64,000 nucleotides of DNA from CAZSMC01 sp964607755 (GCA_964607755.1 CAZSMC010000004.1:1-64000), one strand, 5' to 3'. Shown: positions 33,372-43,429, counted from the first letter of the stretch. The notes: generated from the letters alone by a model not told the origin. Numbers and translations: made by a program.

Positions 33372-34355
33372 ATGAACATAAAGCTGATAGCCGAAAAAGT
33401 CCCTGCCTCCCTTGACCTTCGCCGGACATTGTTTTTTATTTTTAAAATAATCATTGCCATTCTTGTTGTTTCCCTACTGGTGCAAAAAATTCAAATTGAG
33501 AACCTGCTTGCCGCTCTGGCTCAATCGTTCAGGATGTATATTTTGTTTGCGCTGCTTATACTACCGCTCAATTTACTTCTTCAGTTTTTCAAATGGCGGC
33601 TCGTTGTTTCGCGGGAGAAATCAGGCGTTCCGGCAACTACATTGTGGTCATCCATGTTTATTGGACTGTCTCTCGGACTCGTAACACCGGGCCGGGTGGG
33701 CGATTTTGCACGAACAGCGTTTGTAAAAAATGTGAACAAATCCGGATTGCTGGGTCTACTTCTGGTTGACAAGACAATTACATTGTTTGTCATTTACGTA
33801 TTGGGACTCTCAAGTCTGACACGGTTTGTGAACGTACTGACGCAGCGAACAATACTTGGGGTGGTGATTGGTTTGGGGGTCATTTTTTTAGCTCTGCTCA
33901 TTTTTTTGCAGCGCCGCGGATTCGATTTTCGTATGTGGAAACGCGGCATCATTACAAAATGGTCTTTTTTGGAACGCATGGTTTCCGGAATGGAAAAGGC
34001 GTCGTTTGGTTTTATGGCACAATTATTTTTTATCACTATTGTGCATGTTTTCATTTACTGTTTTCAATTATTTCTTCTCATCCGGGCTTTTCAACCAATA
34101 GCGCTCATAAACGCATTGACAGCCAGTTTTGCGATCATGTTTACAAAATCGCTTTTGCCGGTCTCTTTTGGAGATTTGGGCGTGCGCGAAGGCGCAGCAG
34201 TTTATTTTTTCGGCCGTTTCGATGTCTCGGCACCGGCTGCCTTTAATGCCTCACTTTTACTTTTTGTTATTAACGTCCTCATACCCGGGATAACCGGTTT
34301 AGTCATCCTGCTTTTAAAACGCCAGATTAACGGTCCGGAGAATAAAAACGAATGA
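33372..34355 (+). CDS. Lysylphosphatidylglycerol synthase TM-region family (UPF0104) membrane protein
   Basis: The 327-aa polytopic protein has about seven or eight hydrophobic segments and the family blocks PLNLLLQFFKWRLVV, MFIGLSLGLVTPGRVGDFAR and KSLLPVSFGDLGVREGAAVY. The family is the membrane part of MprF and stand-alone relatives, thought to flip lipids or assist glycolipid handling. ATG 33372 is preferred over an in-frame TTG at 33348. Its stop overlaps the start of the glycosyltransferase gene as ATGA, so the two are probably partners in making or moving a glycolipid. Confidence 0.82.
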   Translation: MNIKLIAEKVPASLDLRRTLFFIFKIIIAILVVSLLVQKIQIENLLAALAQSFRMYILFALLILPLNLLLQFFKWRLVVSREKSGVPATTLWSSMFIGLSLGLVTPGRVGDFARTAFVKNVNKSGLLGLLLVDKTITLFVIYVLGLSSLTRFVNVLTQRTILGVVIGLGVIFLALLIFLQRRGFDFRMWKRGIITKWSFLERMVSGMEKASFGFMAQLFFITIVHVFIYCFQLFLLIRAFQPIALINALTASFAIMFTKSLLPVSFGDLGVREGAAVYFFGRFDVSAPAAFNASLLLFVINVLIPGITGLVILLLKRQINGPENKNE

Positions 34356-35503
34356 TCGGGTGGATTATACTTTTTTTCTCTGCAATTTATCTCATTATTA
34401 TGATCGTTCTTTATTTCGGATTAAACAGACTCGACCAATTCAAACCTGAACGCAGTGACACACCATTCGTTTCTGTTATTGTTCCTGCTCGGAACGAAGC
34501 TGCCAATATTATCAATTGTCTAATGGCTCTGACAAATCAAACTTATCCGTCACATTACTTTGAAATCATTATTGTCGATGATTCATCAAAAGACGAAACA
34601 GCAGATCTGGTGAAGAATTTTATGAGAACGCATGAGAATATCCATCTTTATCACCACAAAAATTCCGGGCATGTGTCTGCCAAGAAATCAGCTCTTACCC
34701 TGGGGATGTCGCATGCCAAAGGAGAAATCATCTTCACTACAGATGCAGATTGTGAGGTTCCGCCAAAATGGCTGGAAATAATGACCCCCTATTTTGGCTG
34801 CGATGTTGCTGTGGTTGCCTCGTGGCTTGGAGTATCTCCAGGACGAACTCTTCTAAGCCGTTTAGAATCTGTTGACGCTCTGGCTTTTGTGCTCGCTGGC
34901 GCAGCCGGTTTCGGTTTTCAACGCCCTTTTTTGGCCAATGGAGCGAATCTTGCCTATCGCCGTTCTGTGTTTGAAGAATTAAAAGGCTTCACCGGGCATG
35001 AGAACTATGCCTCGGGTGACGACGATCTCTTTTTGCAAAATGTGTCAAAAGCAGCAAAATGGCGATGTGTTTTTGTAAAGGATCCAGCATGTACAGTTTA
35101 TACAGATCCCAATCCTTCGTTAAAATCTTTTCTTGCTCAACGCTTTAGATGGGCTTCAAAAAGCAGAGTTTATTCCCTCCCCCTTGTTTGCCTGGAGATT
35201 TTTTTGTGGCTGTATTTATTGATGTTAGCTATTGGGGTACCGCTGGCACTTTTCGCTGCTCTGCCGCTCGTTCCTTTCCTTGCGAGTGTGATGTTAAAAT
35301 TCTCTGCTGATTTTATGTTTCTTCAAAGAGGAGCATCTTTTCTCAACCAATCAATTCCGTCACATATTTTTCTTTTGACAGAAGTTTTTCATACATTTTA
35401 TATTTTAGTTGCAGGGATTTGGGGACAGTTCGGGTCTTACACATGGAAAGGGCGCAAATATTCCAAAGGAAAAGTAAAAAAACAAGCGGAATCTATCGAT
35501 TAA
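34352..35503 (+). CDS. Family 2 glycosyltransferase, membrane-bound
   Basis: The 383-aa protein has an N-terminal membrane segment (residues 3-22), then a GT-A domain: VSVIVPARNEAANI (40-53), IIIVDDSSKDET, the DxD motif at D131-D133 (TTDADCEV), GDDD at 222-225 and QRFRW at 263-267. Two or more C-terminal membrane segments follow (about 275-315). The layout matches processive or lipid-linked GT2 enzymes that add sugars from nucleotide donors to a lipid acceptor at the inner membrane. Translation is coupled to the preceding flippase-like gene. A strong terminator follows at 35512-35541. Confidence 0.88.
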   Translation: MIGWIILFFSAIYLIIMIVLYFGLNRLDQFKPERSDTPFVSVIVPARNEAANIINCLMALTNQTYPSHYFEIIIVDDSSKDETADLVKNFMRTHENIHLYHHKNSGHVSAKKSALTLGMSHAKGEIIFTTDADCEVPPKWLEIMTPYFGCDVAVVASWLGVSPGRTLLSRLESVDALAFVLAGAAGFGFQRPFLANGANLAYRRSVFEELKGFTGHENYASGDDDLFLQNVSKAAKWRCVFVKDPACTVYTDPNPSLKSFLAQRFRWASKSRVYSLPLVCLEIFLWLYLLMLAIGVPLALFAALPLVPFLASVMLKFSADFMFLQRGASFLNQSIPSHIFLLTEVFHTFYILVAGIWGQFGSYTWKGRKYSKGKVKKQAESID

Positions 35504-35511
35504 TTTTTGTG

Positions 35512-35541
35512 AGCTCTTCCCGGACAATTCCGGGAAGAGCT
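35512..35541. terminator. Strong hairpin between convergent genes
   Basis: A perfect 12-bp stem AGCTCTTCCCGG/CCGGGAAGAGCT with a six-base loop lies between the plus-strand glycosyltransferase and the minus-strand PorV-like gene. Weak T-runs on both sides suggest bidirectional use. Confidence 0.7.
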
Positions 35542-35553
35542 GTGCATTTGTTT

Positions 35554-36618
35554 TTAATACAAAATACTAAACGAATAGGCGTGCATTTTGCCTAGCAGCC
35601 CGACGTCCCGGTAGGAATAATCGATGCGGAACGCCAGATTATTCATGATAAAATATTTCAGTCCGCCGCCAAATGAAAATCCGTAATGAGATTCCTGCAT
35701 GAACAGCGCCTTGTAACCACCCCGCAAAGCAAATGAACCAAAAGAAGGTAAATTGTATTCGTACTGAGCACCGACATTGACAGATTCGCTATTGTTGTTT
35801 GGATGCAGGGCGTCCGCCTCGAGCGTGAGCCGGTGTTGAGCATTGGAAATGGGATGAATAGCTGCACCGATACGAAAAATTAGTGGCAGTTCCCAGGACT
35901 GCGTTTTAAACTGTCCTTCAGCATAGGGATAATTTCCCTCCTCATCAGGATACAGATCGATAGGCTGCATCAGGTCCATTCCATCAAACTTCATGCGTGT
36001 GCCATAGTTCGATATGCTCATGCCAATAGTCAGGCCGTCGCTGCGGTTGCTGTTTGGAGAGAAAAAGAAAGTATTAACCACCATCCCCAGATCCATGGCC
36101 AAAGCGCTGGCATTAGTGTGCCAAATTTTGGAGTGAATGTATTTGAAATTTGTGCCAAAAGAGAACCACTGCGCCAGTTTGCGGCCGTAACTGAGGCTCA
36201 TGCAATAATCTTGAGCAGAATATTGTTCGCCGGTACCTTCCTGCATTTGTGTCGTGGTCACATCCATGTCGCCATACGCAACTTGATAAAAACCAAAAGC
36301 AAATGTGCCTAAACGTTTGTGCTTATAGCTCGCTGCTGTAAAGGATGTGTTAATATCCGCAATCCACGGTTGATACATGAACTGGGCTTCGCTTTGTTCC
36401 ATATAAGGAAGGCGCGCGGGATTCCAGTAAATGGCAGAGAGATCTGCACATGACGCGACAGTGGCATCTCCCATGGCATTGCCTGTGCTGCCATAGCCAA
36501 TTTCCAGAAAATTGGCAGCGGTGGTTCCAACACGATAAGGTTCTTCTGCCTGAGTCAGAACAGAGAAAACAAAAAGAGTGACTAAAACGCTCTTGAAAAA
36601 CAACGATTGTATATGCAT
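35554..36618 (-). CDS. PorV/PorQ family outer-membrane protein
   Basis: The 354-aa product from ATG 36618 has a signal peptide (SLFFKSVLVTLFVFSVLTQA) and a FadL-like barrel beginning TTAANFLEIGYGSTGNAMGD and SAIYWNPARL, the N-terminal hallmark of PorV/PorQ proteins. It ends in an aromatic strand (KMHAYSFSILY). In Bacteroidota PorV ferries T9SS cargo to the attachment complex. Here it ends an operon with a TonB receptor and a huge exported protein. A 5-aa longer form starts at ATG 36633. Confidence 0.8.
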   Translation of the reverse strand: MHIQSLFFKSVLVTLFVFSVLTQAEEPYRVGTTAANFLEIGYGSTGNAMGDATVASCADLSAIYWNPARLPYMEQSEAQFMYQPWIADINTSFTAASYKHKRLGTFAFGFYQVAYGDMDVTTTQMQEGTGEQYSAQDYCMSLSYGRKLAQWFSFGTNFKYIHSKIWHTNASALAMDLGMVVNTFFFSPNSNRSDGLTIGMSISNYGTRMKFDGMDLMQPIDLYPDEEGNYPYAEGQFKTQSWELPLIFRIGAAIHPISNAQHRLTLEADALHPNNNSESVNVGAQYEYNLPSFGSFALRGGYKALFMQESHYGFSFGGGLKYFIMNNLAFRIDYSYRDVGLLGKMHAYSFSILY

Positions 36619-36655
36619 AATGAATCCTTTCACTTTTTCCCTTTCAGCAAAAGGG

Positions 36656-39600
36656 CTATTTAATCACACCGAATTTACCAATTTTGGTATTTCCTGTTTC
36701 CTTGGCTTCTACGTGGTAAATATAGATGCCTGCCGAGATTTCGAGGCCTTCTCTGGAAAGCAAGTTCCAATGCGCCGTCCCGTTGTCTCTGGCATTTTCG
36801 ACATCAATTTCATCCACGAGCACACCGCTCATTGTAAATATTTTTATCGAGCACCTGGCTGGAAGATGAGTAAACAGTAACCGTCGACGTTGATTCAAAT
36901 AAGTATTGGCGACTGTTGGCTCCATACGGTTAGTCGCGACATACGGATTTGGCACTACTTTGATGTCACACATCGTGCTGGACAGTTTATCTTTATCCAA
37001 TTCACCTTCAGGAAGAACTCGGAATAATAGCGAGTCTGTTGAAAAGAACGGCCGTTTAAAAGTAATTCGATAAACATCATTTGGCTGGGGATAGGCAGAA
37101 CCCTCTTCGTACTCGATGGCAAAAAGGGTGCGGTACCAGGTGTCCCGGTCATCCAGAACACCAACAAGTACCTTGTCTTCCAGCGGCTCGTACTCTCCGC
37201 TTTCATTCAAGTCAACAACAGCGAGGTCACAATAACCGTAGGCATCTTGCGAATCTGGCAGAGTTTTGTTAATAACAAAGAAATCAAATTCTTCTTCCAT
37301 GAGGGCTTGTCCAGGTTCCAGTCGGTCCCGGTTTTCATCGCGGACGCGACTGGCCATACGGTTAACGCCAGTGTACACACCAGGATCACCCCATATAATT
37401 TCGTATTCCCAGGGAAACGACTCGATATTATCGACGGATGGTGTGATTTTTAGCTTAACCTCACCGTCATGGTTGCCATTCTTCCAGCCGGTCCAATCCG
37501 GATCTGTCTCCGCATCTGTGGGATAAGCCACATTGAGCAGAATATCTGCAGCCAATCCTTCAAAACGGTCGGTTTGAAATTTTTCATTCGGAGTGAGAGT
37601 GTAAGCACCGAGGCTGTCAATGTATTCGGTTTTACTCGGGGCATTGTCAAAGGACTCGCCTGTTCGTGCTTTGGAAAAAACCAGTCGCGAACTGTCGGTC
37701 ACATCGTACACATTATAGCCGTTGCAGGTAAATTCATAGCCCCATTTATCGCGCCTGGGACTGCGAATCGTATCGGCAGAAAAACTCAATTTATAGGTAT
37801 GATTGACTTTTAATTCGTCTTTCATCAGAATCTTTGGCCACACATCTCCGGTGCTCGGTGGCCAGGATTTTTTGAGCACCTCAATTTGCGGTGGCACATA
37901 ACCGGACGCTATTTGATGCGGCGTAACAATAGCGACGTTTCTGCCATGAGCTTTTATTTCTTCAGCTTCGTCCAGCTCAATAACCACATTATTTTCAGAC
38001 GGTGTCACACCATCACCGACATCGGGCAAACCGCGATCGTAAGCGACAATGGCGTAATAATATGTTTTTCCATTTTCCACATCAGTATCGACAAAATAAT
38101 GCTTGATGCCATTATCCGTTCCAAGGTTAAACGCCACACCATCGATCAAACCAAAATCCGCAAATCCTTTGATATCGTTAATCAAATCACACTGAAAAAT
38201 AGGCCGCTTGTAAATGGGTGTGCCATATCCATCGGTTATTATTTCAGCGTCGTTGAATGTTTTATCCGTGGCTTTGAACAATTTATAACCTTCAAAATCG
38301 TTCGCATTATCGAGTAGCGGTTCACGGGTGTAAAGTTCAGCCACATCATTCCATGTCAAAACCACCTTGCCATCCCCAGCGGACGCTTTCAGCGTCGGCA
38401 TTTTTGGCGGCACGGCAAAGCGATAATCTCGTTCGTAAATGATTTGCGCAATTTTCTTTTTACGAAAAAGTGATGGCGCATCGTGGTCAGGTGAATTTAA
38501 TCCTTCGATAGGGTCATACGACGCCACAAGTCCCATAGAGATACGCTCAGTCCGGCCTTTATAAAGCGGAAACGTACCGGTGGCAAATAGATTAACCCAC
38601 TCGCCAGGTTGATCCTGAAACGGATCGTAGCTAGCGTCTGAAAAGTACTCCCATATTCGCTTGTCGTCGCTGTGAATTCGCGGTTCAGATTCGTGATCAT
38701 AAGTATGAAACGAGGTCAAACCCAGCATATCGGATTCTGATACATCGGTAAAGGCAAAGTTTGGTTCGCAGCCCAGACCTTCAACAAAATCCGGTTTGTG
38801 ATTACACTCGCCCTGGTCCGGACCGGTATAGTTCAACTCGCCCGGCCCGACACCATCGAGGCCGACGTCATCGCCCGGGTCTTCACCGATATCGTAAAAA
38901 CCGTTGTTATTTGCATCTATGCCGTCTTTCCAGTCCTGGTCTTCGTCAGCATCCCAGTGCTCTTTCAGCATATCTTCAGTATAATTATAAAAACTCAAGA
39001 ATTTATTCAAATCGGCGATTCCATCATAGGGACCGACAAGACGGGTTGCTTTATTATCTCTTTGTTCATCTATTAATCCATCATCATCATTATCCACATT
39101 ATCAAAAGGCTTTGCCGGACTTTCGAGATATGCCATGCCAAAAGCACCTGTCTTTATGCCCCCTTCTCCAATCCCGTCTTTGTCCCAGTTGTATGACAGA
39201 TCCATTTGATTATCAAAAAAGAGATAATCATCACCTGTCATACCATGGTCTTGCCCGATCCATGGATGCAGGTAATAGCCAAAACACATTTCAGGTAAAT
39301 CATAATCTGAAATATTGGCAGTGGTATATTCGAAAAATACAGCATCCCGGGCCTGGGGATTGTTCCACTGGAAAGCACGGATCGATAGCCGGAGTCCGAG
39401 TCCACCCCATGGTTTTCCCTTTTGGATGGTCACCTTTGGATCCTTGTCACCAATTCTAACGCCGGGGCGCGGATAATATTTCACCGAATCTTCCTCACCC
39501 AAATGTTCCTGGTCCTGGGCATCATTGATGACGTAATAGGCTTCCTGATCCGCATACATGACGCCACGTCCAAAGCGGCCATTCCATTCGCCGGGCCATT

Positions 39601-40153
39601 TAAGTTCGTCACCTCTGGACGGCCAACCCTGCGGCGGCCAGGACTCTGGCAGATTGCTCATGGCCATGGTTTCTCCCAACGGATTCAAATAATTGATCAC
39701 CGGTTTCATGCCCCATTCAATGGTTCCGGTCGGATCAAGATCATTCCGACCGCGCCAGCCATGCTGGGCAGAATACAAAATGTGCAAATCGTCTCGGCTT
39801 TTAATTTCGTTAATGTCTGTTACCGGTGTCGAATCGCCTTCAACATAAACACGCGCTGCCATAATGGCATTGACGCCATGCATCAGCGTAAACCCGGTGT
39901 AAATGTTGGGCCATTTGTTCCAGATGGCTTCGCCGTGCCCGGTATCACAAATCGACGAGTTGTTGTTCAACAGGAAAAACATGCGGTTCCCCTGTAACCG
40001 GCCGCTTCGCACCGCAGCCTGGTCACCGGCAGGATCATCCGGGCCTTCGTATTTTTTGCTGAAGTGACTGTATTGCGCAAAACATGCCTGACTGGTCAGC
40101 AGGCTGGCAATCAGTATAAAAAGAATCATTTTTGATTTTTTATGTTGTATCAT
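36656..40153 (-). CDS. Large exported protein with Asp-rich (Ca-binding-like) segments and a T9SS-type C-terminus
   Basis: The 1165-aa product has a signal peptide (MILFILIASLLTSQACFAQ). Its N-terminal half is rich in acidic Ca-binding-like loops (NVDNDDDGLIDEQRD, DANNNGFYDIGEDPGDD). A fibronectin-III-like region follows near 610-700 (ASAGDGKVVLTWND). The C-terminal sorting-like domain has VVPNPYVATN, SIKIFTMSGVLVDEID and GIYIYHVEAK. Function is unknown. It lies between the TonB receptor and the PorV-like protein; in KSB1/Calditrichota-like genomes this trio recurs and may act as a receptor with a surface partner. AAGGATG precedes ATG 40153. Confidence 0.8.
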   Translation of the reverse strand: MIQHKKSKMILFILIASLLTSQACFAQYSHFSKKYEGPDDPAGDQAAVRSGRLQGNRMFFLLNNNSSICDTGHGEAIWNKWPNIYTGFTLMHGVNAIMAARVYVEGDSTPVTDINEIKSRDDLHILYSAQHGWRGRNDLDPTGTIEWGMKPVINYLNPLGETMAMSNLPESWPPQGWPSRGDELKWPGEWNGRFGRGVMYADQEAYYVINDAQDQEHLGEEDSVKYYPRPGVRIGDKDPKVTIQKGKPWGGLGLRLSIRAFQWNNPQARDAVFFEYTTANISDYDLPEMCFGYYLHPWIGQDHGMTGDDYLFFDNQMDLSYNWDKDGIGEGGIKTGAFGMAYLESPAKPFDNVDNDDDGLIDEQRDNKATRLVGPYDGIADLNKFLSFYNYTEDMLKEHWDADEDQDWKDGIDANNNGFYDIGEDPGDDVGLDGVGPGELNYTGPDQGECNHKPDFVEGLGCEPNFAFTDVSESDMLGLTSFHTYDHESEPRIHSDDKRIWEYFSDASYDPFQDQPGEWVNLFATGTFPLYKGRTERISMGLVASYDPIEGLNSPDHDAPSLFRKKKIAQIIYERDYRFAVPPKMPTLKASAGDGKVVLTWNDVAELYTREPLLDNANDFEGYKLFKATDKTFNDAEIITDGYGTPIYKRPIFQCDLINDIKGFADFGLIDGVAFNLGTDNGIKHYFVDTDVENGKTYYYAIVAYDRGLPDVGDGVTPSENNVVIELDEAEEIKAHGRNVAIVTPHQIASGYVPPQIEVLKKSWPPSTGDVWPKILMKDELKVNHTYKLSFSADTIRSPRRDKWGYEFTCNGYNVYDVTDSSRLVFSKARTGESFDNAPSKTEYIDSLGAYTLTPNEKFQTDRFEGLAADILLNVAYPTDAETDPDWTGWKNGNHDGEVKLKITPSVDNIESFPWEYEIIWGDPGVYTGVNRMASRVRDENRDRLEPGQALMEEEFDFFVINKTLPDSQDAYGYCDLAVVDLNESGEYEPLEDKVLVGVLDDRDTWYRTLFAIEYEEGSAYPQPNDVYRITFKRPFFSTDSLLFRVLPEGELDKDKLSSTMCDIKVVPNPYVATNRMEPTVANTYLNQRRRLLFTHLPARCSIKIFTMSGVLVDEIDVENARDNGTAHWNLLSREGLEISAGIYIYHVEAKETGNTKIGKFGVIK

Positions 40154-40209
40154 CTTTACATCCTTTTTTTTATGAGCTCAAAAAATTGGCTGTTCTTCTT
40201 GACCGAGTT

Positions 40210-42951
40210 TTAGAAAAGGATGCCCACCGAAAATTTAACTTCCCGTGGCGCTCCAATATTTGCCGGATTGATAATACGATCGTCATAAGAACAAAAATCG
40301 CTGCGATGCAGGAGCAAGTCGGTTTCCCGTACAATTTGCTGATTGGCACGACCGGTGGTGTTGTCAACACCATATTCATTTTTAGCGTCCAGCAGATTGT
40401 ACACAAGAAGAGAAAAACGCAATTTAAAATCGTTCATGAGGGAAATATCGTAAAAGCTGTTAAAATCGACGGAGAAATTGGCCGGCTTGTAGGAATTATT
40501 GGGATATAAATTGACTCGCGAGAGCCGGCTGTCAGACAATGGTGTCCAGGTGTACGTCGTTCCGGAATTGTAGTAACCGGTGAATGTTGCCCCCATCGTG
40601 CCGGTCTGATACGCCAGTGACAGATTGACCGTGTGCCGTTGATCCCATGACAACGGAATGAGGCGCGCAATCGGGTCCATGCTGTTTCCTGCCCGGGTAA
40701 AGGTTTGAATGGGATTGTCCGCATTACCACGCGTATAAGCAAGCGTATAATTAAGCCCGGAATAAAAGTGCCCCATTTGCGCATCTACACTGATTTCCAG
40801 TCCCTTTCTGTTGCCATAGTCTTTGTTCGAGTAAAGACCATATTTGATATCATCATAGGTTGTAATAATTGTGGTGCTGAGCAGATCGTAAACATCGGTG
40901 TAGTACAGTGCCAGGTTCAATCCTACACCTCTGGTGATTTCCTGCCACAAGCCAACTTCATATTTCACTGATTTCTCTGCTTTCAATTGCGGATTCCCGA
41001 GCGTGGTGGCAAAATCTGCTTCCGGAATAATAAAATTATGATTGGTGTACAATGCATAGGCGTCCGGCATTTGGAAGAAATGACCGTAACTAAAGTGCAA
41101 TTTTGCCTGATCGCTCAGCGTATACGCCAAACCGAACCGGGGACTGATCTGATCTTCAACTGTCGCTTGCGGATAATCGGACATCCGTTCCGGATTTTCA
41201 TCATAACGCAGCCGGTTGCCAGGATTTCTCAGATTGGAGGGATAAATTGTTGCCGGATCAAAGCGGTCGTAACGCAAACCCATATTGATGACCAAATCGT
41301 CAAATTCCATTTTATCCTGGATATAAGCGGAAAATTCTTTTGGCTTTTTCTGATAAATATTGGAATACGTTGTCGAGTCATCCAAAATTTCCGGGGCGTA
41401 CCATGGGTAATATATTTTTTTGATGTCTCCATCCTCTGTCCACAACGTGTCGTTCATTCTGGCGTTTTCGGCATTGCGGAATTTATTGACAATTTGATGT
41501 TCGTTGATGTCCTTATCATGTTGTGTGAGTAGAAAACCACTTTTTAAACTGTGATTTTTCGTCGTCTGCCAGGTGATGTCGTATTTTACATCCAAACGCC
41601 GGGTATAATTCGTGGTGTGCGTTTTATCCTGAGAACCGGTAGAAAAACCCGGGCCCGGCGAAATGCCATACCAGTCACTCACATATCGCGAATCAAGCGG
41701 ATCCTGGTAAATGTATCTGGAAAATTCATTATCAACATAATTTATCTTAAACTCGTGGAAAACACTTTTCGCCAGGGTGTGATTGAGCAGCAATGTCGTC
41801 GTTTGCGACAAGTTATGATTTTTCGCCATCCCGTAAGGATTGTATTTCATATAATGCGAATAATGACCGGTTTTGCTTTTCAAATGATTGTAGATGAGAG
41901 AAACTTTCAAATTGGTAAAAGGTTTATAGGTCAGTTTGGAAAAGACACTATAACCATCGTAGGTGCTCATTGGCACATAATCTCCGCTTCCGGTGTGTTC
42001 GCTGTACCAGTCCTCAGGATTTATGGACGTGAAATCGCTGTAATCGTAAGGATTGAAGCGGTGGATGCCGTTCAAGTGGTTATCTTCTTCGCGATAACGA
42101 TAGTTCACCAAGAAAGTGAGGTTATCTTTAATGACCGGTCCAAGAAGCTGCAAACGAATATTTTTCTTGCGGTCAATTTCGGACGGCTCCAGTCCGATAA
42201 AAAGTTCATCGTGTGTCGTGTAGTAATTGCTAAATTGTGTGGAAATGTTGCCGTGAAAACGGTCACTGCCTTCTTTGGTCACGGCATTAACCACCCCGCT
42301 CATGGCGCGGCCATATTCGGCGTTAAATGTCCCCAGAATGACTTCAACATCCTCAATAACTTCCTTTTCCACGCTGGTGAGCTGGCCACTGTTCATCACA
42401 TCATTGACTTGCATGCCGTCAATCATGTAAGACACTTCGTTGCTTCTGCCGCCGCGAAAGTGACCATTGACAACGCCGGTTTGCAGATTGACGACTTGTT
42501 GCATGCTCTCGACCGGCAGAATCTCCATTTGTTCAGAAGAAACGTTACGGATTGAGCTGGTCTGATCTTTCTTGGTCGCAATCGCGTCAACAGTCACCAC
42601 CACTTCTTCGCCTTCGATTACGGTGGAGGAAAGTTGCAAATTAATGTTCGTCGTTGAATTTGTCTGCACCCGCACATTTTTTACTCTGATCGGGGTATAA
42701 CCCATCATACGGGCTTCGATGTCGTAATTTCCGGGTGGCAGGTTCAGAATATAAAAATCCCCGTTTTGGTCCGCTGCGGCGCCATAATCCGTACCCACGA
42801 CAATAACATTGGCTCCAGGAAGCGGTTCACCTGTCTCCTTGTCAACGACCTTGCCGGCAATTTTCCCGGTCACAGCAGCAAAAGCACTATGAGCTCCGGC
42901 AAAAATTATAAGGAGCGCGACGAGAAATAATACAGTTCGCTTTTGTTTCAC
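40210..42951 (-). CDS. TonB-dependent receptor with carboxypeptidase-like regulatory domain
   Basis: The 913-aa outer-membrane receptor has a signal peptide (residues about 1-26), a carboxypeptidase-D-like beta-sandwich at about 28-110 (GKVVDKETGEPLPGANVIVV), a plug domain (VNLQTGVVNGHFRGGRSNEV, YMIDGMQVND) and a C-terminal 22-strand barrel ending VKFSVGILF with terminal Phe. It resembles SusC-like/Oar-like receptors for large substrates, driven by TonB. GTG 42951 is the start, with GGGAGAG well placed upstream. A probable promoter lies at 43123-43151. It heads the operon with the 1165-aa protein and the PorV-like protein. Confidence 0.9.
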   Translation of the reverse strand: MKQKRTVLFLVALLIIFAGAHSAFAAVTGKIAGKVVDKETGEPLPGANVIVVGTDYGAAADQNGDFYILNLPPGNYDIEARMMGYTPIRVKNVRVQTNSTTNINLQLSSTVIEGEEVVVTVDAIATKKDQTSSIRNVSSEQMEILPVESMQQVVNLQTGVVNGHFRGGRSNEVSYMIDGMQVNDVMNSGQLTSVEKEVIEDVEVILGTFNAEYGRAMSGVVNAVTKEGSDRFHGNISTQFSNYYTTHDELFIGLEPSEIDRKKNIRLQLLGPVIKDNLTFLVNYRYREEDNHLNGIHRFNPYDYSDFTSINPEDWYSEHTGSGDYVPMSTYDGYSVFSKLTYKPFTNLKVSLIYNHLKSKTGHYSHYMKYNPYGMAKNHNLSQTTTLLLNHTLAKSVFHEFKINYVDNEFSRYIYQDPLDSRYVSDWYGISPGPGFSTGSQDKTHTTNYTRRLDVKYDITWQTTKNHSLKSGFLLTQHDKDINEHQIVNKFRNAENARMNDTLWTEDGDIKKIYYPWYAPEILDDSTTYSNIYQKKPKEFSAYIQDKMEFDDLVINMGLRYDRFDPATIYPSNLRNPGNRLRYDENPERMSDYPQATVEDQISPRFGLAYTLSDQAKLHFSYGHFFQMPDAYALYTNHNFIIPEADFATTLGNPQLKAEKSVKYEVGLWQEITRGVGLNLALYYTDVYDLLSTTIITTYDDIKYGLYSNKDYGNRKGLEISVDAQMGHFYSGLNYTLAYTRGNADNPIQTFTRAGNSMDPIARLIPLSWDQRHTVNLSLAYQTGTMGATFTGYYNSGTTYTWTPLSDSRLSRVNLYPNNSYKPANFSVDFNSFYDISLMNDFKLRFSLLVYNLLDAKNEYGVDNTTGRANQQIVRETDLLLHRSDFCSYDDRIINPANIGAPREVKFSVGILF

Positions 42952-43122
42952 GATTCTCTCCCTGTTTCTATGAAAACGTTAATTATATCTTCAAATCGAG
43001 TGATAATAAAAAGATATTATAAAAGAACGATGAAAATCATCTTAAAACATCCAAATTATAAAGGTAAAATGGCAAAGGGAGAATAGTGACATGTATTTCC
43101 GAAAACGATTAAGTCTAAAAGC

Positions 43123-43151
43123 AATTTAAATATAATTTCTACTGTTGTCAA
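43123..43151 (-). promoter_or_regulatory. Candidate promoter of the TonB receptor operon
   Basis: On the minus strand, TTGACA (43151-43146), a 17-base spacer and TAAATT (43128-43123). The -35 is perfect and the -10 matches four of six. It lies about 170 bases before the GTG. Confidence 0.4.
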
Positions 43152-43198
43152 TAGTTTTTGTAAAAAAATGTCACTCAAATTTCTCCTTTTCGTTACAA

Positions 43199-43226
43199 TT
43201 GACCCATTTTTATCATACGCTATATT
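43199..43226 (+). promoter_or_regulatory. Candidate promoter of the 43430 operon
   Basis: TTGACC (43199-43204), a 16-base spacer and TATATT (43221-43226) on the plus strand, about 200 bases before ATG 43430. Moderate match only. Confidence 0.35.
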
Positions 43227-43429
43227 GATAAAAAATGGTTAAATTTGTGCCAATTGATGAATGAATGTTTCGATTCTTCTAGAATAAAAACAATATTTTA
43301 AAATTAATGGCAAAAATTTTGCATGGTATTTTTAATTCAAAAAAGTGTATTTCGTTTTTTAAAGTACAATGCTCACAATGCATAACTCCACGATGTCCTG
43401 ATGCTGAAAGTTGATTTTACGAGGTTTAA

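Larger units (their letters stand above)
42952..43429. other. Divergent intergenic region with two promoter candidates
   Basis: About 478 AT-rich bases separate the minus-strand TonB operon from the plus-strand exported proteins. Promoter-like words for both directions are listed separately. No ORF is supported. Confidence 0.5.

Noticed and set aside
38761..39459. A 232-codon plus-strand ORF opposite the 1165-aa exported protein
   Set aside because: It is a shadow of the opposite strand; its composition is Arg/His/Ser/Pro-rich low complexity and it has no domain.
41551..42555. A 334-codon plus-strand ORF opposite the TonB receptor
   Set aside because: The minus-strand receptor is certain, and the long frame is a by-product of its codon usage.
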